A stretch of 64,000 bases of DNA from Microcella alkalica (GTDB lineage Bacteria > Actinomycetota > Actinomycetes > Actinomycetales > Microbacteriaceae), in the NCBI RefSeq assembly GCF_014595885.1, contig NZ_JABUKC010000002.1, positions 186,001-250,000 of the forward strand, given 5' to 3'. The notes under the pieces were generated by a model. It was not told where the DNA came from. It made no database searches and saw only the letters and a list, made by a program, of their open reading frames with translations. Below are positions 33,829 through 42,824 of this stretch, one piece after another (within the stretch, counting starts at the first letter, position 1; each line of letters starts with the position of its first letter). A program made the translations under genes and the position numbers.

Positions 33829-35225
33829 TGGCTGCCGAGAATGCTGAGACCGTGCTGGAGGAGGCCGGACCGAAGGGGCTCTTCATCGTGGGTGGCACCG
33901 TAAAGGAGGTCATCACCACCTCGGAGCCGACTACCGTCCGCGACCATCTGAGTTCGTTGCTGCAGGTAAAAAACCTCGTTGTGCTTCTTGGCTCGGGTGC
34001 CTCTTTCCATCTCGGTTCCCCGAAGACAAGGGACCTAACGAACGAGCAAGTTCTCGATCTGATCAAGGATGCTGGAGGCGAGCCGACAGCTGAGGACAGG
34101 GAGCTCCTGGCCGCGATCAACCCGACCGACAGCGGCGATCTGGAGGCACTGCTGAACGGTCTCCAGCTTGCGGCATCTCTCGCGGCCCAGGCCGGGCAGG
34201 CTGCCGTAACTCTCGGCTCGGGTACTGCAGCCAAGTCCTACCCGAAGGTAGATGTCGACGGACTTCGACAGCGCATCAACCGGGCGCTCGCCGAAGCCTG
34301 CCGCCTGCCGAAGAACGGAAAGCACCTCGAGGCGCCGTTCGATGTCGACCCTTTCCACGCGCATCGAACCTTTTTGTCGCGCATCGTTCGCAGCAGACGG
34401 GCCAACCTTCCTCGTCCGCGGGTCTTCACCACAAACTATGACCTGGTCATCGAGAGCGCCCTCGATGAACTGGGCTACCCATACATCGACGGCTTCAGCG
34501 GGACTGTCGACCGCCGTCTCAACCTTGCTTTTTATGGGCTGGACTTCCATCGGGTCGAGACGACGACGCAGGCAGTGCTCGCCCGGGCAGAGGGCGCGCT
34601 CTACCTGCACAAAGTCCACGGCAGCCTCAACTGGCGGTCATCGAGTGGCCGCGATCGGTTAACTGGTCTTGAGTCCCTGGAGGTCAGGCAGAGTGATGCA
34701 TCGGCTCAAGACGATGAGCTGGTGTTGATATATCCGACATCGGCTAAGGAGAGTGACACGCTCGCATACCCGTATTCGGACCTCCTTCGACTCTTGGGGG
34801 ACGCAGTCCAGCAGGAGGACACGGCCGTGATCGTGGCAGGGTACGGGTTCGCCGATCCCCACATCAACCGCCTGCTGCTCCGTAGCCTCGCCACGAACTC
34901 CGCGCTGAACGTCCTCATCGCCGACCCGTTCGCGGTGCTCCAAGGCGCTGACATGGCTGGCCTCACCTCGGGCGCTCTTCAACAGCAGCTCGACGCTCTT
35001 GGAGTTGCGCCGAAACAGACCGCCATTGCAGCGCTTGCGAAGGCCGACGACTCGCGTATCGCGGTTCTCACGGGCGAGCACGGCAAGTTCACTCAGCTTG
35101 CCCGGCTCATGCCGGGCTCATCCCCGCAGGGAGAGACCCCAACGGCTGTGGCGACACTGATCGAGGCCCTCGAACAGGTAGCGCGCGGAAGCGCTCCTCC
35201 GCTCCCAGGGAGTGAACTCCTGTGA
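33828..35225 (+). CDS. SIR2-like NADase, SIR2-HerA system
   Basis: 465 residues. NAD-binding and catalytic motifs of SIR2-like proteins: VVLLGSGASF (Gly-Ser-Gly-Ala-Ser 55-59), FTTNYD (Asn203, Asp205), YLHKVHGSLNW with catalytic His264, and AGYGFADPHIN (338-347). Such proteins hydrolyse NAD+ when triggered by phage infection. The next gene encodes HerA, and the SIR2-HerA pair is a known abortive-infection system in which a HerA hexamer holds SIR2 subunits. ATG 33828 shares its first base with the brxL stop. The last four bases overlap herA. Confidence 0.88.
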   Translation: MAAENAETVLEEAGPKGLFIVGGTVKEVITTSEPTTVRDHLSSLLQVKNLVVLLGSGASFHLGSPKTRDLTNEQVLDLIKDAGGEPTAEDRELLAAINPTDSGDLEALLNGLQLAASLAAQAGQAAVTLGSGTAAKSYPKVDVDGLRQRINRALAEACRLPKNGKHLEAPFDVDPFHAHRTFLSRIVRSRRANLPRPRVFTTNYDLVIESALDELGYPYIDGFSGTVDRRLNLAFYGLDFHRVETTTQAVLARAEGALYLHKVHGSLNWRSSSGRDRLTGLESLEVRQSDASAQDDELVLIYPTSAKESDTLAYPYSDLLRLLGDAVQQEDTAVIVAGYGFADPHINRLLLRSLATNSALNVLIADPFAVLQGADMAGLTSGALQQQLDALGVAPKQTAIAALAKADDSRIAVLTGEHGKFTQLARLMPGSSPQGETPTAVATLIEALEQVARGSAPPLPGSELL

Positions 35226-37288
35226 CTGAAGCTGGTGAGATCGGACGTGTGATCGACGTCCGCAGCACAACACTTCGGGTTGCGCTGGATGTTGGATCGA
35301 AGGGGTTCACGAAGGTCGGCCCCGACGGGCTCCAGACCGTTGGAGTCGTGAACTCTTATATCACCGTGCCCGCAGGAGCGCACCGCGTCGTGGGCATCGT
35401 GAGCGGCGTATACATCAGTAGCCATCGAGAACAGAAGAGTCAATCGCCGCTGCTCAGCCAGGACGCGACAGCAACGTACGAACTCGAAGCAACGGTTGTT
35501 GGTCGGTTCGAGGGCAATATGTTCAAGTCGGGCCTGACCGGATACCCGCCGCTGCATGCTCCCGTGCACGCGGCGACGCCCAGCGAAGTGAAGAACATCT
35601 TCCTTCCGAAGGGTGGCCCTTCGCTCCGAATCGGAACATCGGCGGTAGCTGCCGAGCAGGCGGTTCATCTTGACGCGAATCTGCTCCTTGGCCATCACTG
35701 CGCTGTCGTTGGCTCTACTGGATCAGGTAAGTCGTGCACGGTGACAGCTGTCATCGACGGCCTGCTCGACCATGAGATCCCGAACGGGCATATCGTCATC
35801 TTCGACATCAACGGCGAATACGCGCACTCGTTCGCCGCCTCGACTTCGCGCGGCAAGAAGACGCGGCCGTTGGTCCTCGGCCCCCGGCCTGGCGTCGACT
35901 CTGGACTCTTCCTGCCGCACTGGTTCATGAACAACGAGGAGCACCTCAACCTCCTGCGCGCAAGCGAAGGCGTCCAAGCGCCAGTCCTCCAGCGCTCGAT
36001 CGCGGACGCCCGTCTCGCGGGAAGCGTCAAGGGAACGGACGCCGACCAACTCGATAACGTTCGGACGACACTGGGGATTCTCGACGCGCTCGCCAAGAAC
36101 ACGATGAACTCGGAGGCGCCAGCGGCCAAGCAACTAAAATCCCTCGCCGCTGTGCTGACGAAGAACGCAAGCCGCGAGTCCCCGGTGAAGGCGCGTTGGG
36201 AGCGGATGGCGGAGGTCGTGCCCAAGGCCATCGCCAAGCTGGCACTCCGGGACAACGTCAACTACCAGGTGCTGACCGCTGAACACCGCGACCTGCTCGC
36301 CCGACTTGCGACCATCCTGAACGACGAGGTTACGGCCGCGCTGAACGATCTAGGCCTTGGTAGCGGCAGCGCAAGCGCGGACTTCGACGCCCCGGTGTAC
36401 TACTCCCTCCAAGCACTGTGCGATCACTTCCTGCCGACCCGCATTCAGCTGGAGCAGGCCGTCGACAGCAGGATTGGCCAGTATGTTGCCACCCTTCAGA
36501 TGCGTCTCAGTCGGTTGCTCGCGGACGGTAGGTACGACTTCATCACCAGGATCGAGCAACACGCTGATCCCTTGGGTTCCTATTTGAAGGTGCTCATGGG
36601 CGTTGATCCGACGGGCGGCGATGCAACTTCGGACTGGCCGGCAACGGCTCATCTCCACTCGCAGAGCGCGGCGCTTACCGCCGGGCCGTCGGTGACGATC
36701 TTCGACCTCAGTCTCGTTGCGAATGATGTGTTGGAGAATGTCACCGCACTACTCGGCCGCATCCTTTTCGATTTCGCAGTAAGAAGCCAGCCGCGTGCGG
36801 AGCATCCGCTCCTACTAGTGCTCGAAGAGGCTCACAGGTTCATCCCAGCACGACAAGGTCCGGCTGGCGGCTCAGGTCTTTCGGCATCGGTCTTTGAGCG
36901 CATCGCCAAGGAGGGCCGCAAATTCGGTCTCTCGCTGCTTCTCGCCAGTCAGCGCCCGAGCGAACTCAGCGAGACCGTAGTCGCACAGTGCGGCACCGTC
37001 ATCGCCCACAGACTTACCCACGAGGCCGATCAGAGCCTGCTCAGGCATGCGACCGCCCTCAGTTCCCGCGCGTTGCTCGATCAATTGCCAAGTCTCGCTC
37101 AGCAGCACGCACTGGTGACGGGCGTCAGTACTGGAGTCCCCGTCGCCGTCCGGGTTCGTGACGTCGATGATCCGCCGAAGAGCGATGACCCCAACTTCAT
37201 CAACACTTGGGGCAATACGGACAAGCTGGCCGATCTGCCAGGTCACATCGACCGAGTCGTGAAGGACTGGCAGGGGGATTTGACATGA
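35222..37288 (+). CDS. herA: HerA-type ATPase, SIR2-HerA system
   Basis: 688 residues. N-terminal HAS-barrel region (GRVIDVRSTTLRVALDVGSK onward), then RecA-like HerA/FtsK core: Walker A GSTGSGKS 164-171, FDINGEYAHSF after it, and Walker B LLLVLEEAHRF with Glu535-Glu536. A helical insert (about 200-440) separates the two halves. HerA proteins are hexameric DNA-translocating ATPases. In SIR2-HerA systems the complex couples phage sensing to NAD+ loss and may add nuclease-like activity. GTG start overlaps the SIR2 stop as GTGA; the stop overlaps a 32-codon ORF as ATGA. Confidence 0.9.
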   Translation: MTEAGEIGRVIDVRSTTLRVALDVGSKGFTKVGPDGLQTVGVVNSYITVPAGAHRVVGIVSGVYISSHREQKSQSPLLSQDATATYELEATVVGRFEGNMFKSGLTGYPPLHAPVHAATPSEVKNIFLPKGGPSLRIGTSAVAAEQAVHLDANLLLGHHCAVVGSTGSGKSCTVTAVIDGLLDHEIPNGHIVIFDINGEYAHSFAASTSRGKKTRPLVLGPRPGVDSGLFLPHWFMNNEEHLNLLRASEGVQAPVLQRSIADARLAGSVKGTDADQLDNVRTTLGILDALAKNTMNSEAPAAKQLKSLAAVLTKNASRESPVKARWERMAEVVPKAIAKLALRDNVNYQVLTAEHRDLLARLATILNDEVTAALNDLGLGSGSASADFDAPVYYSLQALCDHFLPTRIQLEQAVDSRIGQYVATLQMRLSRLLADGRYDFITRIEQHADPLGSYLKVLMGVDPTGGDATSDWPATAHLHSQSAALTAGPSVTIFDLSLVANDVLENVTALLGRILFDFAVRSQPRAEHPLLLVLEEAHRFIPARQGPAGGSGLSASVFERIAKEGRKFGLSLLLASQRPSELSETVVAQCGTVIAHRLTHEADQSLLRHATALSSRALLDQLPSLAQQHALVTGVSTGVPVAVRVRDVDDPPKSDDPNFINTWGNTDKLADLPGHIDRVVKDWQGDLT

Positions 37289-37383
37289 CTGTCCTGCGCA
37301 CGAGGCTCACCGTCTCGCCCTCCGCGGACGTAGTCCGTCTCGGCTTCACTGAGCCGCGGCTCCTCACTATTGGCAAGGGCTAA
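37285..37383 (+). CDS. 32-codon ORF at the end of the defence operon
   Basis: ATG 37285 overlaps the herA stop as ATGA, the same arrangement as the other genes of the operon, and the frame closes with TAA at 37381. The 32-residue product (MTVLRTRLTVSPSADVVRLG, then FTEPRLLTIGKG) is not recognised. It is probably the start of a gene cut off at the island border; a real small protein is possible. Only 28 bases separate it from the convergent htpX-like gene. Confidence 0.45.
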   Translation: MTVLRTRLTVSPSADVVRLGFTEPRLLTIGKG

Positions 37384-37411
37384 GCGAGCCAACAGTCCTC
37401 ACGCTGCTTAC

Positions 37412-38323
37412 TCAAAACTCCCAACCCATCTCCGCGATCCGCTCCACCCGCTCGCTCGTGGGCGGATGGGTGCGCAGCAGCCTCCCGAGCCCGCTCGGGC
37501 CCACCGGGTCGACGATGAAGAGCTCGCGCACCTCCGAGACGGGGCGGGAGAGCATCCGCTGCTGGTGCTCGAGCTTCAGCAGGGCGCGGCTGAGGCCCTC
37601 CGGGTAGCGGGTGAGCTCGATGGCGCTCGCGTCGGCCAGGAACTCCCGGCGCCGCGACACGGCCGCGGTGATGAGCGGGCCGATGAGGAAGCCGACGATG
37701 CCGGCGGCGGCTCCGAGCATGAGCAGCAGCAGGCCGGCGAGGGCGCGCACGACGCCGAGCCCGAACGCGAACGGCGAGAACATGCTGCGCACCATCGCCC
37801 AGCCGAGCATGACGAGGGCTCCGGCGAGCTCGACGATCGAGCCCACGAGGGCGTAGGCGGTGAGGGTGACGCGGCCATCCTGGTTAACGATGTGCGACAC
37901 CTCGTGGGCGATCACCGCCTCGAGCTCGGAGTCGTCGAGCAGCTCGAGCGCCCCGCGCGTCACGCCCACGACGGCGTCGCGCGGGGTGAGCGAGGCGGCG
38001 AACGCGTTGGGAGCATCCTCGGCGATGACGCCCACCCGCGGCATCGGGATGCCCGCCCGGATCGCCGTCGTCTCGACCGCCCGCCACAGCCGCGGCTCGT
38101 CGCTCTTCGACACGGTGACGAGGCCCACCGACTCGGCCGCCGAGCTCGCCGCCGTGCGCAACTGATGCCACACGTAGAGCGGGCATGCGATCACCAAGAG
38201 CACGAGCGGCCAATAGTGCTCGACCACCCACGACGCGAACAGACCGAGCGCGATCACCGCGAGGCAGAACAGGGCGATGAGCAGGATGCTCCACCGCTTG
38301 TTTCGCGCGATCTGGCGGTACAT
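37412..38323 (-). CDS. htpX: M48 zinc metalloprotease, HtpX-like
   Basis: 303 residues. Two N-terminal membrane helices (LLIALFCLAVIALGLFASWV and YWPLVLLVIACPLYVW), the zinc site HEVSH (140-144), two more helices, and the third ligand Glu in RRREFLADASAIELT. The end THPPTSERVERI is the conserved M48B tail. HtpX is an inner-membrane protease for damaged membrane proteins. Length and order are standard. High GC marks the return to backbone. ATG start. Confidence 0.92.
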   Translation of the reverse strand: MYRQIARNKRWSILLIALFCLAVIALGLFASWVVEHYWPLVLLVIACPLYVWHQLRTAASSAAESVGLVTVSKSDEPRLWRAVETTAIRAGIPMPRVGVIAEDAPNAFAASLTPRDAVVGVTRGALELLDDSELEAVIAHEVSHIVNQDGRVTLTAYALVGSIVELAGALVMLGWAMVRSMFSPFAFGLGVVRALAGLLLLMLGAAAGIVGFLIGPLITAAVSRRREFLADASAIELTRYPEGLSRALLKLEHQQRMLSRPVSEVRELFIVDPVGPSGLGRLLRTHPPTSERVERIAEMGWEF

Positions 38324-38407
38324 GGGGCGAATCTAGTGGGGTGCGGGCGGCATCGCCCGCGCGCGTCGAGCGCGCTCATCGTGCTTCGCGTGTGCCAGGG
38401 TCAGGGC

Positions 38408-38566
38408 ATGTTCTCTGCCGATCTCTCGTATTTCCCGCTCGCGTTCATCCTGGTGTTCCTGCTGTACGCGGGCATCATCGCGCTGGGCTTCTGGGTGCTG
38501 TATCAGGTCATCTGGCGCGCGGTGCGGCGCGGGCTGCGCGAATACCACGGGCCTTCGCGCGGCTGA
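38408..38566 (+). CDS. small single-pass membrane protein
   Basis: 52 residues from ATG 38408. Residues 8-35 (YFPLAFILVFLLYAGIIALG and FWVLYQVIW) form one or a hairpin of hydrophobic helices, followed by the basic tail RAVRRGLREYHGPSRG, which predicts a cytoplasmic C-terminus. Such short membrane proteins are common in Microbacteriaceae and have no known role. It lies between htpX and the nuclease-helicase gene on the + strand. No strong ribosome binding site. Confidence 0.6.
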   Translation: MFSADLSYFPLAFILVFLLYAGIIALGFWVLYQVIWRAVRRGLREYHGPSRG

Positions 38567-38610
38567 CCCGTCGCCCCGACGATGTCGGTGGTCGACGCTA
38601 GCCTCAGCGC

Positions 38611-41600
38611 ATGTTCCTGCTCGACGCGCCCGACGGCGGCCGCCTGCTCGTCACCTCGGCGAGCGATCTGACGAGCGCGGCCGGCTGCGAATTCGGCTTC
38701 GCCCGAGCGACGGATGCCCTGCTCGGCCGCATCGCACCCCTCGCCGAAACGCCCGACGCCATGATGCAGCGCACCATCCAGCTCGGCCACGCCCACGAGG
38801 CCCGGCTCGTCGAGCAGTATCGCGCGGCCGGATCGCTCGTCGACATCGCCCGCCCCGAGGGGCACAGCGTCGAGGCGTACCTCGACCGCCAGGCCGCGAC
38901 CCTGGACGCGCTGCGCTCGGGCGTCGACATGGTCACGCAGGGCACCTTCTTCGACCCGCAGCACGGCGACGACATCGCGCCCGGCCTCGGGCTCGCCTTC
39001 GTCGGGTTCGCCGACTTCCTCGAGCGGCGCGACGCCGGCGACGGCACCGTCGCGTACCGCGTGCTCGACAGCAAGCTTGCGCGCCGCGCGAAGGTCACCG
39101 CACTGCTGCAGCTCGCCGCCTACGCCGACCAGCTGCAGCGGCTCGGCATCGCCGTCGACGCCGAGGTCGGCCTGATCCTCGGCGACGGCACCACGAGCAT
39201 CCATCGCCTCGTCGACATCGCGCCCGTGCACCGCCGCCAGCGCGCCCGACTGCACGACCTGCTGCGCGCCCGCGCCGCCGCTAGCGACGCCATCACGTGG
39301 CGAGCCCCCGGCGTCACCCACTGCGGCACGTGCGTGTGGTGCGCCGCCGAGATCGCCGCACACGACGACGTCTGGCAGGTCGCCGGCCTGCGCGGCCAGC
39401 AGTGGAGCCGCCTCGGCGCCGCCGGCATCACCACCGTCGCCGAGCTCGCCGCCTCTACCGGCCCCATCGACGGGATGCCCTCCCGCACGCTCGACGGCCT
39501 TCGAGCCCAGGCGCGCCTGCAGGCCGCGGCCGCCGTCGCACCGGCCGGGGCCGCGCCCCCCGTCGAGCTCGTCGACCCCGCAGCGCTCACCGCGCTGCCC
39601 GCCTCGAGCCCCGGCGACCTCTACTTCGACTTCGAAGGCGACCCGCTCTACACCGAAGCCGGCAGCTGGGGTCTCGACTACCTGTTCGGCATGGTCGACC
39701 AGCACGACGAGTTCACCGCCTTCTGGGCCCACGACCTCGCCGCCGAGCGGCAGGCGCTCATCGATTTCCTCGACGACGTGCAGCGGCGCCGCGCCGAGCA
39801 CCCCGACCTGCACATCTACCACTACGCGTCGTACGAGAAGACGCACCTGCGGCTGCTCGCCGCACGCCACGGTGTCGGCGAAGCCGCCGTCGACCAGCTG
39901 CTGCGCGACGGCGTGCTCGTCGACCTCTACACCGTCGTCAAGCGGGCATTCCGCATCGGCAGCCCCAGCTACTCCATCAAGAAGCTCGAACCGCTCTACT
40001 GGCCAGACAGCCGCGCCGGAGCCGCCGTCGCCGCCGGCGACGACTCCGTCGCCGAATACGTGCGCGCCCGCGACCTGCTGCAGACCGGCGACGCCGCCGA
40101 CGCCGCCGACGCGCAGCGCATCCTCGACAACATCGGTGACTACAACCGCGCCGACTGCATCAGCACCCGCAAGCTCGCCGACTGGCTGCGCGCCTATCCC
40201 CGCCCCGACCAGCCCGGCGACGACGGCGGGGGAGACGATGGGCCGGGTGACACGCCTGACGGTGGGCCCGCCGGCACCGACGACGGCGTCAGTGACGACG
40301 ACACTCTCACCGGCCCCGTCATCGAGGCCTCACCCCTGCACGACGCGCTCATCGCCCTCGCCGCCGGCCCCGACGGCGAGCACGTGCCCGACGCCGACCG
40401 CACCCCCGAGCAGCGGCTCTACCACTACGCCGCGGCCGCGATCGACTACCACCGCCGCGAGCACAAGACCTTCTGGTGGGAGCACTTCGACCGCCTCGCC
40501 AGCCCCCTCGCCGACTGGGAGGACACGCGCGACGTCTTCATCGTCGACCCGGATGCTCCGCATCAGCAGACCGACTGGAGCAAGACCGGCAAGCAGCGCT
40601 CCCTGCGCCGACAGCTGCGCCTCCGCGGGCAGTGGGCGCCCGGCAGTCGCCCCACCCCCGGAGGCCGCAGCGGCCCCTACGCCGTCTACGAGCATCCCGC
40701 CCCGCTGCCGCTCAACCCGCGCGACCCCGGCAGCCGCCCCGCCCGCAGCGTCACGCTCGAGCGCGTCGACGACGACGAGGTCGTCATCACCGAGACCCTC
40801 GCCACCGACCGCTCCGGCGCTCCCGTCGCCGAGTACGACGACATCCCCATCGCGCTCACCCCCGCGGCGCCGCCCGACCCCGGCAAGCAGAAGCCCGCCA
40901 TCGAGGAGTGGGGGCAGCAGCTCGCGAACGCCGCCCCCGCGCTGCCGCGCGACGCCGCCGTCGACCTGCTGCTGCGCCGCCAGCCTGCCACCCGCAGCGG
41001 CCGCGGCCTCGCCCCCGTCGAGACCGCCGCCGACGCCGAGCCCGACCGCATCAGCGCCGTCGTCGCCAGCCTGCTCGACCTCGACCACTCCTACCTGGCC
41101 GTGCAGGGCCCGCCCGGCACCGGCAAGACCTACCTCGGCTCGCGCGTCATCGCCCGCCTCGTCGCCGAGCACGGCTGGCGCATCGGCGTCGTCGCGCAGG
41201 GCCACGCCACCGTCGAGCACATGCTCGACACCGTCGTCGCCGCGGGACTCCCGCCCACCCAGGTCGCCAAAGCCGCCCGACAGGGGGAGGAGCACGCCGA
41301 GAGCACCGCGCTACGGCAGTACACGGTGCTGCCCAATGGCTCCAAGTCGCTCGGCGCCTACACCGCCAGCCAGGCCGGCGGCTACGTCATCGGCGGCACC
41401 GCGTGGGATTTCAGTGACCCCGCCCGCGTCGGCCGCCGCGCGCTCGACCTGCTCGTCATCGACGAAGCCGGCCAGTTCTCGCTCGCCGCCACCATCGCCA
41501 CCTCCGTCAGCGCCCGCAGCCTGCTGCTGCTCGGCGACCCCCAGCAGCTGCCCCAGGTCAGCCAGGGCAGCCACCCCGAGCCGATCGACGGCTCGGCCCT

Positions 41601-42279
41601 CAGCTACCTCAGCGACGGGCACGACGTGCTGCCCGCCGAACTCGGCTACTTCCTCGCCGAGACCCGCCGCGTGCACCCCGCCCTCGCCGCCGTCGTCAGC
41701 GACCTCTCGTACGAGGGTCGCCTGCACGCCCACCCCAGCGCCGCCCGCCGGCACCTCGACGGCCCCGCGCCCGGCCTGCACCCCGTCGCCGTCGCCCACG
41801 AAGGCAACGTCGTCGCCAGCCTCGAAGAGGCCGCCGCCGTCGTCGCGCTCGTCGACGAGCTGCTCGGCGCCGCCTGGCAGGACGGCGACCAGCCCGAGCG
41901 CCTCCTCGCCGACGACGACATCATCGTCGTCACCCCCTACAACGCCCAGGTGCACGAGCTGCGCGTCGCCCTCGACGCCGCCGGCCACCGCGGCACCCGC
42001 GTCGGCACCGTCGACAAGTTCCAAGGCCAGGAAGCCGTCATCGCCATAGTCAGCATGGCCACCTCCAGCCCCGGCGACGCACCCCGAGGCATGGAGTTCC
42101 TGCTCAACCGCAACCGACTCAACGTCGCCATCTCGCGCGCCCAATGGGCCGCCTACCTCGTGCACTCACCCGCCCTCACCGAGCACCTGCCCCACACGCC
42201 CACCGGCGTCGCCGAACTCAGCGCCTTCCTGCGGGTGCTGGAAGCGGGCAGCCCCGACGCCGGCGTCGGCCGAGGCTAG
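38611..42279 (+). CDS. TM0106-type RecB-like nuclease / helicase fusion
   Basis: 1222 residues. N-terminal RecB-like nuclease with VLDSKLARRAKVTALLQLAA near residue 151 (Asp and Lys of the PD-(D/E)xK core) and Cys motifs CGTCVWC near 236. A RNase H-like domain follows (LYFDFEGDPLY near 337, later YNRADCISTRKLADWL). The C-terminal half is a superfamily 1 Upf1-like helicase: QGPPGTGKTYLGS near 830, VIDEAGQF near 950, GDPQQLPQV, VDKFQGQE and NVAISRAQ. An acidic linker lies near 535-570. This is the TM0106 family; it probably processes DNA in repair. ATG start. The stop overlaps the convergent gene stop in CTAG. Confidence 0.88.
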   Translation: MFLLDAPDGGRLLVTSASDLTSAAGCEFGFARATDALLGRIAPLAETPDAMMQRTIQLGHAHEARLVEQYRAAGSLVDIARPEGHSVEAYLDRQAATLDALRSGVDMVTQGTFFDPQHGDDIAPGLGLAFVGFADFLERRDAGDGTVAYRVLDSKLARRAKVTALLQLAAYADQLQRLGIAVDAEVGLILGDGTTSIHRLVDIAPVHRRQRARLHDLLRARAAASDAITWRAPGVTHCGTCVWCAAEIAAHDDVWQVAGLRGQQWSRLGAAGITTVAELAASTGPIDGMPSRTLDGLRAQARLQAAAAVAPAGAAPPVELVDPAALTALPASSPGDLYFDFEGDPLYTEAGSWGLDYLFGMVDQHDEFTAFWAHDLAAERQALIDFLDDVQRRRAEHPDLHIYHYASYEKTHLRLLAARHGVGEAAVDQLLRDGVLVDLYTVVKRAFRIGSPSYSIKKLEPLYWPDSRAGAAVAAGDDSVAEYVRARDLLQTGDAADAADAQRILDNIGDYNRADCISTRKLADWLRAYPRPDQPGDDGGGDDGPGDTPDGGPAGTDDGVSDDDTLTGPVIEASPLHDALIALAAGPDGEHVPDADRTPEQRLYHYAAAAIDYHRREHKTFWWEHFDRLASPLADWEDTRDVFIVDPDAPHQQTDWSKTGKQRSLRRQLRLRGQWAPGSRPTPGGRSGPYAVYEHPAPLPLNPRDPGSRPARSVTLERVDDDEVVITETLATDRSGAPVAEYDDIPIALTPAAPPDPGKQKPAIEEWGQQLANAAPALPRDAAVDLLLRRQPATRSGRGLAPVETAADAEPDRISAVVASLLDLDHSYLAVQGPPGTGKTYLGSRVIARLVAEHGWRIGVVAQGHATVEHMLDTVVAAGLPPTQVAKAARQGEEHAESTALRQYTVLPNGSKSLGAYTASQAGGYVIGGTAWDFSDPARVGRRALDLLVIDEAGQFSLAATIATSVSARSLLLLGDPQQLPQVSQGSHPEPIDGSALSYLSDGHDVLPAELGYFLAETRRVHPALAAVVSDLSYEGRLHAHPSAARRHLDGPAPGLHPVAVAHEGNVVASLEEAAAVVALVDELLGAAWQDGDQPERLLADDDIIVVTPYNAQVHELRVALDAAGHRGTRVGTVDKFQGQEAVIAIVSMATSSPGDAPRGMEFLLNRNRLNVAISRAQWAAYLVHSPALTEHLPHTPTGVAELSAFLRVLEAGSPDAGVGRG

Positions 42280-42824
42280 CCCTCGCGCGGCTCCGGTGCC
42301 GGCTCCGGCACCGGCCCCGGCACCGGCCCCGGCACCACCTCGGGCACCGACTCCGGTGCGCGACCCGAGACGAGCGCCTCGCGGTTCTGCGCGCGGCCCT
42401 GCGCGATGTGCGCGAGGCGGCGCAGCGTCTCACGATTGCGCACCCGCAGCAGAGCATCCGCCACCGCATCGGGCACCAGCCGCCCAGGGCCCCGCACCGC
42501 GAACTCGCGAAGGCGCACCACGCACGCGTCAACGCCGCGCGGCCGCACATCGAGCTCGACGCGCGCCTCGCCCAGCGGCCAGCCCGCCGGCTGCAGCACC
42601 GCCCTCCGCGGCGGATCCCACTCCAGCACCGTCGTCGCATCGTCCACCACCAGCGGCCACACGCCGAACGAGTGATGCAGCCGCGACCCCACCTGCGGCC
42701 ACGCGCCGTCGACACCCCGCATGCGCGACGCGCCCACCACCCAGGTCGGGAACACCCACGCATCCGCCAGCACTGCGAACACTGCTTCGGGCGAGCACCG
42801 CATCACCGCCACGTTCACCGACAT
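42276..42824 (-). CDS. SRPBCC (START-like) family protein
   Basis: 182 residues. SVNVAVMRCSPEAVFAVLAD, then VGASRMRGVDG and LEWDPPRRAVLQPAGWPLGE, is the pattern of the polyketide cyclase/START-like hydrophobic-ligand fold. The last 25 residues are Pro-Glu repeats (VPGPVPGPVPEPAPEP). Ligand unknown. Its ATG (42822-42824) shares one base with the stop of the FAD oxidoreductase, so both are translated from one message; a role together in lipid or carotenoid-like metabolism is possible but not shown. Confidence 0.82.
   Translation of the reverse strand: MSVNVAVMRCSPEAVFAVLADAWVFPTWVVGASRMRGVDGAWPQVGSRLHHSFGVWPLVVDDATTVLEWDPPRRAVLQPAGWPLGEARVELDVRPRGVDACVVRLREFAVRGPGRLVPDAVADALLRVRNRETLRRLAHIAQGRAQNREALVSGRAPESVPEVVPGPVPGPVPEPAPEPREG

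Larger units (their letters stand above)
19484..37383 (+). other. composite defence island: BREX + Shedu + SIR2-HerA
   Basis: Eleven same-strand reading frames from an HTH gene to a 32-codon ORF. Nearly all junctions overlap by 1-4 bases; the exceptions are 78 bases before brxA and 10 before brxL. Gene content: brxA, brxB, brxC, pglX, a Shedu-like nuclease, pglZ, brxL, SIR2, herA. GC is lower than in the flanks: counted lines give 41/60 (24721-24780) and 33/60 (26581-26640) against 46/60 at 38701-38760. No integrase or transposase is present, so how it arrived is not visible. Confidence 0.9.
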
